A DNA stretch of 64,000 nt. Origin: Prorocentrum cordatum. Lineage: Eukaryota > Sar > Dinophyceae > Prorocentrales > Prorocentraceae. The notes beneath the pieces were generated by a model. It had not been told where the DNA came from. It was given only the letters and a program-made list of their open reading frames with translations, and did no database searches. Numbering within the stretch: the first letter of the stretch is position 1; each line of letters starts with the position of its first letter. Positions 31,446 through 40,704 of the stretch are shown here, piece after piece. A program made the position numbers and the translations under genes. The stretch spans positions 181,449 to 245,448 of the forward strand of contig CAUYUJ010006535.1 of the NCBI GenBank assembly GCA_963575745.1, given 5' to 3'.

Positions 31446-32736
31446 CGCTCAGGTATGTAATGTGTCACCGTTTTGGCTATCGATACCCAGTGCGAATTTG
31501 AATGAAGCTTGTCTCTCGATCTTGTTGTCTGTATGTCCATCGTCTTGCACTCTTGTTGAACTCCAACTCTTGGATGAATCATGTTCTGCGGACGCAGCAG
31601 AGCTTCCGTCTGGGGCTCCAACTTCGGAGTTGGGCTCTTTATAATGCGCCTGGCAGTACTCACCAGTCACCAGGTAGATGTTGGATCACAGAGATGTGGC
31701 GAACTGTTCTGTGACGCTAGACTCGTGAGGCGTCCAGACGTTGCGAGCCAATCAGATCATGCTACCTTTTCTTAGCATTGGATTGGCAGCATTTGTTTCA
31801 ACGATCCCTTCCGCTCTCCACTCTTCCCTACCTTCCTCCATGTCTCCCTCCTGCCTCCCTGGCGCGATTCTCTCTATCGGGGAGCTGTCGGAAATTCATA
31901 TTGTCGACACCAAACGTGGGCTCGAACTGCTGTCGTGGACGCCGTTCCAGGAAAGTTCGCGGGCATTGGGGAGAGGCTTTGCGGTCCTTGCACCGGCTCC
32001 CGGCTCAAGGACCGTGGACACAGGAGCGCCAGGAAGCTGGATGCGCGCGACGTGGCTGGTCCGGCCAAGAGTTGGATGCACGTGTGGCCACGCGTTTTTC
32101 CAGCGCTTGGCCCCCATGTGGACGGGTATGCCAGTGAGCCGCATCTGTACCCAACGCGTGGCGTCCGCAAGTTCCGCATTTGAGCCCAGCCGTGTCTGCT
32201 TCCAGCCTCATCGCACACCTCCAGCACAAGGACTCCTTGTTGGCACAGGGGCCCCACCTCTCCTCCTCATGCTTCTCCGCATGATGACCATCTTCTGTGG
32301 CAGCTTTGGTTCAAGCCAATTTGGCTCAAGGAGCGAATCTTTGAGGCACGTCACGTCGCCTCCACAGGCCTCTAGCAGAGGCCATCGCTCCACCTGGCCA
32401 GCATGTCAATGTGGACCTGACACTCGATGGGCGCGCCAGTGACTGACACTGCGATCGAGGCGTCATGCAAGTAGCAGATCACCTCAATTAAGCGGACCAT
32501 AACTGGCAACTCGGACTTGTTCGCGACAGCGCTCTTCCAGGCGAGCGAGCGATTCACAAACACACAGCAACTGATCGCCAATCACGAGACCATGATCTAT
32601 GACAGTGGCAGGCAGACACTCGACGAGCGAGAGTGACCGACGGCAGCTGGCGCAACCCCCACCACTTGGGACGAGCGGCGTGGAAAGACGAGGCGATCAT
32701 GGGGTTCATTGCCGTTGCTTGCGTTGTTGGCTGTTG
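31446..32736. other. Unresolved coding-like region carrying an SL relic
   Basis: ORFs of 70-230 codons occur on both strands. One minus-strand frame (32229-32005) contains CWRCAMRLEADTAGLKCGTC, two CxxC pairs that might be a zinc ribbon, but no family is certain. The SL relic at 32314-32330 points to a retroposed mRNA starting there on the + strand, yet the downstream + frames are short. Confidence 0.3.
32314..32330 (+). other. Truncated relic spliced leader (16/17)
   Basis: AGCCAATTTGGCTCAAG matches the last 17 nt of the dinoflagellate SL except one base (32319). Immediately before it, 32301-32315 reads CAGCTTTGGTTCAAG, 11/15 like the SL 3' portion, suggesting a second, older relic in tandem. 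A CT-rich stretch (32248-32278) lies upstream. No clear ORF follows, so the source mRNA is not identified. Confidence 0.7.
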
Positions 32737-32737
32737 C

Positions 32738-32823
<86 letters not shown>
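32737..32823 (+). repeat. (GAT)n microsatellite
   Basis: About 28 uninterrupted TGA/GAT triplets. Confidence 0.98.
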
Positions 32824-33516
32824 GGGGCGGCCGCTTGAGGTGCATCGGGATGTGCCTCCGCGCGGTGCCCGCCACGATCATAAGAAGGCGTCCTCCGACA
32901 CGCTGGCCCAGGCGTCCCTTTGTTCTAACGAGCGCTTAGGGATTTCTAGCATGGTCCTAACAAAGGTGTCGCACATCATTTGTGACCGCTGTGGTCTGCC
33001 AGGTAGAGTCGGCGAGAAACAACCCAGAGGCTTTGCCTGGGGTCATCCTTCACCTGGACAGATCCGCAGTGCGAACTCTGCGCAGAATAAAGTTGAGGCT
33101 GCACTGAAGGAGAAAATCAGCTCAATGGCGCAGACCATAGATGACCACTTGGTCTCGTTCTCGATAGTGGCCTCTAGGGTGGGACCGACTACATAAGTAC
33201 AACAGGAGACCGCCAAGCACGAGGCCATGACCTCTGTGCTTGGCGTGTTGTAGCAGGAAGCGTGAGAAGAAAACGAAACCGTCCTGGGCGAATTCTTAGT
33301 GACAGCGCGGCATGTACTGGGGCGCAAATTCTGCAAAGGACTTCGACACGCTTGTCCAGCCGTTCTTGAATTTGACGAACGCGGATGGGGCAGGTCGTTT
33401 GCGTAGCGCGTACATACAAGCACTGTCGTCCAGGAGCGGCTTGGAAGGCCGAGTTTCAGGCTCAATCGCAAATCTACTCTACAGTTAATACTGCGCACTC
33501 GGCGAGAGGAAGAAAA
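32824..33516. other. No recognised gene
   Basis: Unique DNA. Minus-strand ORFs 33636-33043 and 33419-33189 are partly poly-Leu artefacts of the neighbouring CAA repeat. I see no domain. Confidence 0.4.
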
Positions 33517-33557
<41 letters not shown>

Positions 33558-33600
33558 GCAACAGCAACAGCAACAGCAACAACAACAACAACAACAAAGC
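33517..33600 (+). repeat. (AAC)n/(CAG)n microsatellite
   Basis: CAA triplets with three AACAGC interruptions. Confidence 0.97.
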
Positions 33601-34214
33601 GATTCCTGGAACGAGAGCAAATTCTGATTTGCGCACGGGCCGCAGGAGATCCAGGAGTGGCCTGTCGATCTCAAGGCGTCGGATTCAGATTACCAAACTA
33701 TCGTGCTTCTATTCCGAGGAGCTCTCAGGTCCTCGCGGCGCCCACTTCTGATCCCACGCGGGCTATACTTGACCGAGCTTGCTCGAAAAGGGATCGTGTG
33801 TTGACCTTCCCTCGCCGCGCGTGCCCTCCACGGGGAGCCCAGCCAAGGCTGAGGGTGGGCAGCAGTGGCCCCCTGGCCGAGCTCACATGGCCGACTCCAG
33901 AAGATGTTGGCGCATCACTCTTACGTCCGCCGCCTTCCGCCGCGGACCCGCCGCCTCTGTACTTCCCCTGGCCTTCCGGCGGTTTTTGCCGTGGGTGGGT
34001 CGCGCCGAAGGCGGCGGGCTTTCTGGAGCACCCCGTGCGAGTCGACGCCGACGCAGCAGCGCTCGAGACCGGTGGACGCAGGAGAGCGGAGCACCCGTCA
34101 TGTGGAGTGGCCTCGTGCCCCTCTTGTCCACGGCAGTGGCGCCTGGGAGACGGCCCCCCCCGGGCGCGCCGAGTGGACGAGTCAGGAGAAGAATCGGGCA
34201 GAGAGAGTCGGTCC

Positions 34215-34404
34215 GGACGAAAGGGGGGGATTGGTAAAGGGGGGATACGAAATTTGCTGCATGCAGCTGGTTTCGGCCTCACCGAGGAGCCCATTCCTCG
34301 ATACATAGCCGCCTCTGGCGGCGGGAGGCGCCTGGAAAATCAGCTACTTGAGCTGATTCTCAAACCCCCCTTTTGCTATCCCCCCCTTTTGCCCGACCCG
34401 AGAG
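34215..34404. repeat. Imperfect foldback with paired AAAGGGGGGAT motifs
   Basis: The left arm (about 34217-34250) contains AAAGGGGGGATTGGTAAAGG and GGGGATA. The right arm (about 34365-34403), reverse-complemented, contains AAAAGGGGGGGATAGCAAAA followed by GGGGGGTTT. The arms pair with a few mismatches around a loop of about 115 nt. Each arm itself contains two copies of the G-run. Confidence 0.6.
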
Positions 34405-34579
34405 AGGGGCCAGCCACACGTGGGCGCGGCCCTTCGCCGGAGTGGCTCCCGGCGCGCGGCTCCCGGGCGGCGCGGGCTGTCGAGCTCGAGCGCGCAGGCC
34501 GCTGCCGCGGCATCGCACGTAAGGATCGGGGGCCGCGCGCCAGAGGGCGCCATCGCATACAGCAGGGCCACGGTGGGCA

Positions 34580-34620
34580 GCGGAGGAGGAGGGAGGAGGA
34601 GGAGGAGGAGGAGGTCGCGT
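34580..34620 (+). repeat. Short (GGA)n tract
   Basis: About ten GGA triplets. The surrounding unique DNA (33601-35156) shows no family beyond the foldback and the short segment shared with 19.65 kb. Confidence 0.9.
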
Positions 34621-35156
34621 AGCCGAGGGGGGCGCAGCGGTGGGCAACAGCAGAACCGGGCAGGCCTCCTGACACCCAGGGAGCGAGCCGCTGCACCTCC
34701 TGATCCCCGACGGAGGCATGACCTGCACCACCAGCGCCAAGGCTGTGCGCTGCAGAAGGCGAAAGCACGACAGGGCAAGGCTCCGCCAGCTGAAGGCTAG
34801 CCTTAAGTCGGGCCTGTCTCTCCACAGGAAGAATATTAAATAGACAAAATGCGTCTGGGCACGATTTGTCGACTATTGTTGACCAATATTGAATTTTGTT
34901 TGATGGTATGTTCTTCCAAAATCAGCCTGTATGGGGGACACGCCCGACCGAAGGCTATAGCCGCCCCTCCTGAGGCCGCGACGCGGCAGGGCGGTGGAAG
35001 TCTCGAGGCCCACAGCACCCGCTCGAGACCGAGCCCACACGGGCGGGGTTGGCTGCCCGCTCGTTCCAGATCGCGTGCGTCAAGCATCCAGCTGGTTGGA
35101 GTGGCACACCTGGAGGGTTTCTCCGAAGGGCTTAGGCGACCCGTCCTCATCCTCTC

Positions 35157-35343
35157 TCGTCCTCCTCCTCCTCCTCCTCCTCCTCCTCCTCCTCCTCCTC
35201 CTCCTTCTCCTTCTCCTCCTCCTCCTCCTCCTCATCATCCCTCCTCCTCCCTCCTCCCCCTCCTCCTCCTCCTCCTCCTCCTCCTCCTCCTCCTCCTCCT
35301 CCTCCTCCTCCTCCTCCTCCTCCTCCCCCTCCTCCTCCTCCTC
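35157..35343 (+). repeat. (CCT)n microsatellite
   Basis: About 185 bp of CCT triplets with TTC, CAT and CCC interruptions. Unlike the tract at 36.7 kb, no SL relic follows it. Confidence 0.97.
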
Positions 35344-36200
35344 GGGTCGCCTACGGCCCCGGGGGAAACCGTCCAGGCGACCCCCGTTGCCGCCTCGAGG
35401 GTCGCAGCGCGCACCGTAGCGCACGGTCAGGCGACGCAGTGGGAGAGAGAAGGGACGAGTCGGAACGGTGAGAGCGGGAAGGGGACAGACGCGTGCCGTT
35501 CCCCATTCGTGGCCGTCGAAACAGCAGCGCTCTGCACGGCCACATTTAGTCCGTCGGTGCCAGGCCGAACTCGTCCAGGCTTCGCTCTCGGCCGGCGCCT
35601 CCGCCCCTGCTTCCATGTTGCAGGCGTTCGTCCAGCGGCGCCGCTCTTCGGTTTGCTCAGACGTGGGACCAAGTTGCGTCACGGATGCGTCGTTCTACTC
35701 GATCTAGTCTTCCAGGAGCCCCGCTCTGGACTCGACCGCATCCATGGCGTATTGCGTCGACGCCTCTTGCGGCGCAGGCAGCGTCCCTTCCTGCGCTTCG
35801 CTCTTGTTCCTCAGGCGGGACCGAAGGCAAGCCCACCAGCAGTTGTCCGACCTGTTTTGGGGGGAGCACTTTTTGTTGGCACATGTGGGCCACCACAAGC
35901 CCCGATGATTCGAGCCAAGAGAAGCGCACAGAGGCAGGATGAGAAGGCTCAAGGAGCTGTCCTCCCTCCCTCCCTCCTTCCTCCTCCCGCCCTCCTCCCT
36001 CCGCCCTCCTCCCTCCTCCATCCTCCCTCCAATAGCCTGGTTTCGAAAAGGGTCTGCCCTCCGTGCTTGTGCGTGCCTCGCAGCGTTTCAAGAGAGTATG
36101 GCTCTGTAAGGCGTGCGGCAGTTTCACGCGAGAGCCCCATGTTGAAAGGAAGTGGCTCTTCACCCGCGTAACCGTTGCACAATGTTTAATTTCGGGTCAT
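35344..36200. other. No recognised gene
   Basis: Unique GC-rich DNA with a CCCTCCT-rich stretch (35960-36030). GCGAGAGCCCCATGTTGAAA at 36129-36148 resembles the R1 satellite core. No supportable gene. Confidence 0.45.
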
Positions 36201-36390
36201 CTGAGGGATGGAGGTGGGGGAGGACGAGGGCGAGGAGGAACAGGAGAATGAGGAGGAGGAAGAGCAGGAGGAGGAGGAGAAGGAGGAGGAGGACGACGAC
36301 GACGTGGACGAGACGGGTTGTTTTTCTCCCCCCTCCTTGGTTTCTCCCTCCCTCTTTCCATCTTAATCACTATTCCCCTGCATTCTCGTC

Positions 36391-36421
<31 letters not shown>

Positions 36422-36656
36422 TTACTATCTACCTTCTCTGCGTTACCCCCGCCTCATCGTCGTCAGTCGCATGATCTCTCTTTTCGAAGTTCCCCATCCC
36501 TGGCGGAACCTCCTCGTCAGTCCCTTCTTGCGGCCAGCCGGGAGGTCACCTTAGAGATCGCCGGTCCCCACTCGTGCTCCTTCGTCGCCGTGGCACTCCT
36601 GTGCTCACGCCGTCGTCTGGAGCAATTCCCCTCCGCGACCTCCCGCCCCACCTCCC

Positions 36657-36807
36657 CCTCCCCCTCCTCCCTCCTCCTCCTCCTCCTCCTCCTCCTCCTC
36701 CTCCTCCTCCTCCTCCTCCTCCTCGTCCTCCTCCTCCTCCTCCTCCTCCTCCTCCTCCTCCTCCTCCTCCTCCTCCTCCTCCTCCTCCCCCTCCCCCCCC
36801 TGAGCCC
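36657..36807 (+). repeat. (CCT)n polypyrimidine tract upstream of SL relic
   Basis: About 130 bp of CCT triplets ending in CCCCCTCCCCCCCCTGAGCC directly before the SL relic. More interrupted GGA and CCT triplets lie at 36205-36420. Besides being a microsatellite, it has the composition expected of a pyrimidine tract ahead of a splice acceptor. Confidence 0.9.
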
Positions 36808-36828
36808 CCGTAGCCATTTTGGCTCAAG
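36808..36828 (+). other. Relic dinoflagellate spliced leader (21/21)
   Basis: A perfect match to the dinoflagellate SL from CCGTAGCC to GGCTCAAG. The base before it is C, where the consensus 5' base is A, G or T. An ATG follows immediately at 36829. It defines the 5' end of LINE-A as a reinserted trans-spliced transcript and shows the host lineage. Confidence 0.97.
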
Positions 36829-37001
36829 ATGTTTGTGCCCCGTGGCAGAGCACGGAGACCCCTGGTCCGGGGACTGCTAGGACCGCTGCTTTCCGCCTTC
36901 GCCGTGCCCGCGGCGTTGAGCATCTCCATATCCTTTGCTGCAGAGGCGCAGCTTACATATCCCTCGCCAGAAGCGCTGGCTCCGTGCTCGCTCGCCTCGC
37001 G

Positions 37002-38021
37002 ATGGGACTGCCTGGCGTCGCCAGCTCCGCCGACTCCTCCGACAAGGGCAAGGGCAAGGACACCGCTGCTGCCGACCCCTGGGCCGCTGGCGCTCAGAAG
37101 CTTGCCGCGATCGACCTACCCGCACACCAGAGGAAGGCGCTCACCGACCTTCTCCTGACCCAGGTCGACAAAGCCGCCGCCGCCTTCGAAGCCACCTCCA
37201 AGCAAGTTGCGGCCGCTGCACAAGCCGAGTTCCTGGCAAACATCACGAAGATCACCGAACAGCCCAGCACCCGCCAGGAGTCCGCCGAGCGGGACACCGC
37301 CGAACTCAAAGGCCGTGCTGACCGTGCTGAACGTCTCCAAGGCGACCTCAAGGCCAGCGTGGACGCCCTCCAACAAGCCCTACGTCATGCTGAAGCTCTT
37401 CATCCAGCCATGGACTTGGACGCGCTTGGTGCCTGGGACCGTCCTCCAAATGCTGCTACCTTCTGGTGTGGAGCGGCCTCAGAGTTCTCCGTCGCCTCGC
37501 TCAAGACAGCGCTCGCCCCCTGCTTCGACGCTGCCGACGTGGACATTAACGCGCTCCGCATCAACTCGGATGGCCCAGCACGGAGAATTTCATTCACACT
37601 CACTGGTGGCAATGCGATTGCTCTCCCGCGAGCCCAGGCTCTACATCGCGCACTACGACAAGGACGAGAATGGCGTCGCTTCCAAGTGGAATCGGACTCT
37701 GGCCTCACTGATCTCTACGTCTCCGCGGACAAATCACCACGCATGGTCCGACAGGAAGTTCAACTCAAAAAGCTCAACAAGCTCATATATGACAAGTTTC
37801 CCATGCTCGAGACTCGGGTCCACCGCACTGGCGGCTTTCTGTCCACCAACGGCGCCCCCATCGTCCAGATCACGGCTGGCGCCACGCCTGATGCACCTAC
37901 CCAAGTTCGCTGGTCCGACGCAGCTGCCCCCGCTGGAATTCCTACTACCGAGCACGTGCCCTTGGCTACCGCGCTGGCTGCCGCATTTGCCAACCCACTG
38001 GAGGCAGCACGGTGGCTGTAG
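37002..38021 (+). CDS. LINE-A ORF1 protein (coiled coil plus basic C-terminal domain)
   Basis: 339 residues from the ATG at 37002. Residues ~1-20 are low complexity with Lys/Gly (SDKGKGK). Residues ~35-130 are Ala/Gln/Glu/Arg-rich and probably coiled coil (DRAERLQGDLKASVDALQQ). The C-terminal ~200 residues include AISFTLT-like strands and SADKSPRMVRQEVQLKKLNK, a basic stretch like the single-strand nucleic-acid-binding part of LINE ORF1 proteins. The expected role is RNA packaging in a cytoplasmic ribonucleoprotein. An ATG at 36829, abutting the SL, opens a different frame whose first 15 codons match LINE-D ORF1, so the original start was probably there with a later frame change before 37002. 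The protein ends 20 bp before the endonuclease domain, in another frame. Confidence 0.7.
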   Translation: MGLPGVASSADSSDKGKGKDTAAADPWAAGAQKLAAIDLPAHQRKALTDLLLTQVDKAAAAFEATSKQVAAAAQAEFLANITKITEQPSTRQESAERDTAELKGRADRAERLQGDLKASVDALQQALRHAEALHPAMDLDALGAWDRPPNAATFWCGAASEFSVASLKTALAPCFDAADVDINALRINSDGPARRISFTLTGGNAIALPRAQALHRALRQGREWRRFQVESDSGLTDLYVSADKSPRMVRQEVQLKKLNKLIYDKFPMLETRVHRTGGFLSTNGAPIVQITAGATPDAPTQVRWSDAAAPAGIPTTEHVPLATALAAAFANPLEAARWL

Positions 38022-38040
38022 CACACGATGGTCGCCGTGG

Positions 38041-40704
38041 TTCACGAAACCACACGCCGACGGCTTTAACTTGGCATCGTGGAACACACAGGCGCTCAAC
38101 GGCAGATCGGCATCACGGCGGGCCCTCAAGCGACAGCTGCTGCTCCGCTACATGCGGCAACGAGCAGTCATCGCCTTCCAAGAGACACACGGCAACAGCA
38201 TCGACATGGACCTCCTGGCCGCGAGCACCGACCGCAAGTACATTGCCTTCCACGCGGCACTTGTGACGGACGGCCACTCCTCGGAGACCGCAGGCGGCAT
38301 TGCCTTCCTAGTACCCTTTGATCGAGCCGAACACCAACTACCGCATGATCAACGGCCACTACGCACTTTTCGCGCGATCGCCCCTGGTCGCACTGGTGAA
38401 CTACGTGTTCAAGACGGAGCAAGGCAGCACGAGACGACCATCTTCAACATCCACAACTACGATCTCAGCGGATCTGACCGACAGCGCCTCAGGGCTGCGC
38501 GGCAAGCAGCTGCTCAACGTTCCGCCCTCCACCCAGACAACCACGACAACTACATGGTCGGGGACTTCAATATCGCTCAGACGCCGCCGACGAACCTGCT
38601 TCACCCCACCGCGGACTCTACCGCCGAGCGTTACCACTACCAGCCTGTCTTCTGGAAGAACATCTTCTCACAGATGGTGGGGATCACTGCGAAGGCCACC
38701 ACTCATCGATGCACGGCCAACCCAACGGAGGCGACTATCGACAGATGCTTCGTCTCGATCAACGCGCCCAACATCCCGCACATCGAGACACTTCTTGTCG
38801 CCGATGGCAGACCGCTCGACCGCGAAGGGGGGCCCATCAGCGATCACAAACTTTTACATCTACGGCTTCGACCTCGTCAGCCACGCCCAGTCAGCGATCG
38901 CGGCATCCCTGCCTTCCTCTTCGAATCCAAGCACTACAAGCTCTACTTCAATCGCCTTGTCGAGATGGCCGGCTTCTCTGCCGACCCCATCTCAAACTGG
39001 CGGACAATGAAGCACAGAAAAAGGTTGGCGGCGCGCAAGGCTCGCGACACCATCACCACCGTCTCCGCCTCCGAGATCATGCCGATCGAGAGCCAAAGTG
39101 AAGACCCACAAGTCATAGCAGAGGCACGAGCACTCACACTCCGCAGTATTGCCAGGGCCATCTGGTACCAAGACCTCACTCTTGCCCAGCGGCTTCTTAA
39201 CAACACTACTGCTGGGGCACAACACATCGACATCAATCACCACAAGATCTCTCCAGTCGACCGCACCGCCTTCGAGACTGAGCACTCAGCCATGCAGCAC
39301 CAGATCGCAGAACAGCGGCGTCGCGTTGCTGCCGCCCGCTCTCGAGCTGCCTGCGCGGAACAACGGCCCGACCTTGGTGAGCAATGGCGTCGTCGTGCTC
39401 GCCGCATTGGACAGCGCAGCGAGATCTGGAAGCCGTTCTCGAAGCGCTTGATTCTCGCAGGCGTTCGCATCACCGACAGCAGAGGCCCGACTGTCGCCAA
39501 TGACCCCATGGGCATGCACAGCGCTATTCAATCTCACTGGTCGAAGGTGTGTGCGGCCAATCCTGTTGACACCCCAGCGATGCAGCAGTACCTGGACATG
39601 GTCTTCCCACCAGCGCCTCCACGCCATCTGCCTCTACCTGGGATTGATGAACTCCTAGCCGCAGCTAGACTCGCCAGTGACTCTGCTCCTGGACCTGACG
39701 GACTGCCCTACCGCGCATGGGTACGATCAGACGGCAGCATCGAGATCCTCCACGCCCTCCTCCACTCCATTGCTCACGGCGGCCCGATCCCCCACGACCT
39801 GAACTACGCAATCATGGCCATGCTTCCCAAGGGCGACGAGCCCATGGGCAACTACGAGTGCCCCCGCAGCCCTGACTGTCGACGCCCCCTCGCCATGAAG
39901 AACAGTGACATCAAAATCATTGCCTCCGCCACGAATCGCATTCCCAGCTCCGTGGCATCGGACACAGAAGAAGAGCAACAAGGATTTGTCAATGGCCGTC
40001 ATTTTCTCTCCAACATCGCCAGGGTGGACACCATCGCCCGTCTCACCAGCATCAACAGCGAAGCCTCCAACATGATGCCCTGCTTCGCCAGCATGGACAT
40101 TGCAGCAGCGTTTCCGAGCCTCACGCACGAGCGGTTGTGGGCTACTCTTAGGCGATGGGGCATCGACGGCGTCTTTCTCAACCTCATGCAGAGCTTCTAC
40201 AACATGCCACTTGCCTTTCTCGAGCTAGGTGGGAGTTGCCGACCGCTGCTTCTCGCTGAATCTGGGGTTGCTCAAGGATGTCCATTGAGCGGCACGCTCT
40301 GGGCGCTCGTCTTCGACCCCATCATCAAGGGCCTCAAGATGGAACTCACCACTCTGGGCAGAGGCCTGCTCAGCGCTTGCGCCGACGACCTGGGCATCGT
40401 TCTTGCTGCACTTCGGGATCTTGGCGCTCTTCTACCACACCTGCAAGCTGCTCACCACTATGCTGGCCTCCGCCTCCAACCGAAGAAGCGCGTCCTCGTG
40501 CCCACCTGGTCCTTGCCAACGCCCGAGATCACTGCGAACATGCGTGCTGCCCTGACCCAACTCTACGAGCCGTGGCAAGCCTTCTCCATCAACAGCTTTG
40601 CGCGATACCTTGGCGTGTACATCGGCCCTGGCGCTTCTCTTGACCGCCAATGGCAAGGTCCTGCCAACAAGTGGTGGGAACGCAATCAGATCCTGAGCGA
40701 CTAA
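38041..40704 (+). CDS. LINE-A ORF2: AP-type endonuclease and reverse transcriptase
   Basis: 887 uninterrupted residues from the point where homology begins; the upstream open frame is shadow sequence and no Met precedes the domain, so the true start is unclear. Endonuclease/exonuclease/phosphatase motifs appear in order: FNLASWNTQ (N at 38068), FQETHG (catalytic Glu), IHNYD, MVGDFNI and ISDHKL (catalytic Asp-His). RT follows: APGPDGLPYRAW, LPKGDEPMGNYE, EEQQGFVNGRHF, MDIAAAFPS (motif A Asp, ~40096), SGVAQGCPLSGTLW (motif B) and CADDLG (motif C, Asp pair at 40384-40389). All expected catalytic residues are present. The enzyme nicks target DNA and primes cDNA synthesis there. A TAA at 40702 truncates it through a nearby frameshift. 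Confidence 0.92.
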   Translation, partial: FTKPHADGFNLASWNTQALNGRSASRRALKRQLLLRYMRQRAVIAFQETHGNSIDMDLLAASTDRKYIAFHAALVTDGHSSETAGGIAFLVPFDRAEHQLPHDQRPLRTFRAIAPGRTGELRVQDGARQHETTIFNIHNYDLSGSDRQRLRAARQAAAQRSALHPDNHDNYMVGDFNIAQTPPTNLLHPTADSTAERYHYQPVFWKNIFSQMVGITAKATTHRCTANPTEATIDRCFVSINAPNIPHIETLLVADGRPLDREGGPISDHKLLHLRLRPRQPRPVSDRGIPAFLFESKHYKLYFNRLVEMAGFSADPISNWRTMKHRKRLAARKARDTITTVSASEIMPIESQSEDPQVIAEARALTLRSIARAIWYQDLTLAQRLLNNTTAGAQHIDINHHKISPVDRTAFETEHSAMQHQIAEQRRRVAAARSRAACAEQRPDLGEQWRRRARRIGQRSEIWKPFSKRLILAGVRITDSRGPTVANDPMGMHSAIQSHWSKVCAANPVDTPAMQQYLDMVFPPAPPRHLPLPGIDELLAAARLASDSAPGPDGLPYRAWVRSDGSIEILHALLHSIAHGGPIPHDLNYAIMAMLPKGDEPMGNYECPRSPDCRRPLAMKNSDIKIIASATNRIPSSVASDTEEEQQGFVNGRHFLSNIARVDTIARLTSINSEASNMMPCFASMDIAAAFPSLTHERLWATLRRWGIDGVFLNLMQSFYNMPLAFLELGGSCRPLLLAESGVAQGCPLSGTLWALVFDPIIKGLKMELTTLGRGLLSACADDLGIVLAALRDLGALLPHLQAAHHYAGLRLQPKKRVLVPTWSLPTPEITANMRAALTQLYEPWQAFSINSFARYLGVYIGPGASLDRQWQGPANKWWERNQILSD

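Noticed and set aside
32372-32581. Minus-strand 69-codon ORF as a gene
   Set aside because: Short, no homology signal. It lies downstream of the + strand SL relic in antisense, so there is no support for it.
35902-35925. Minus-strand CTTGGCTCGAA as an SL relic
   Set aside because: Matches only about 9 of the SL bases, interrupted, with no adjacent ORF. Within chance expectation.
37207-38020. First ~270 codons of the long ORF 37207-40704
   Set aside because: Out-of-frame shadow of LINE-A ORF1. Homology in this frame begins only near 38041.
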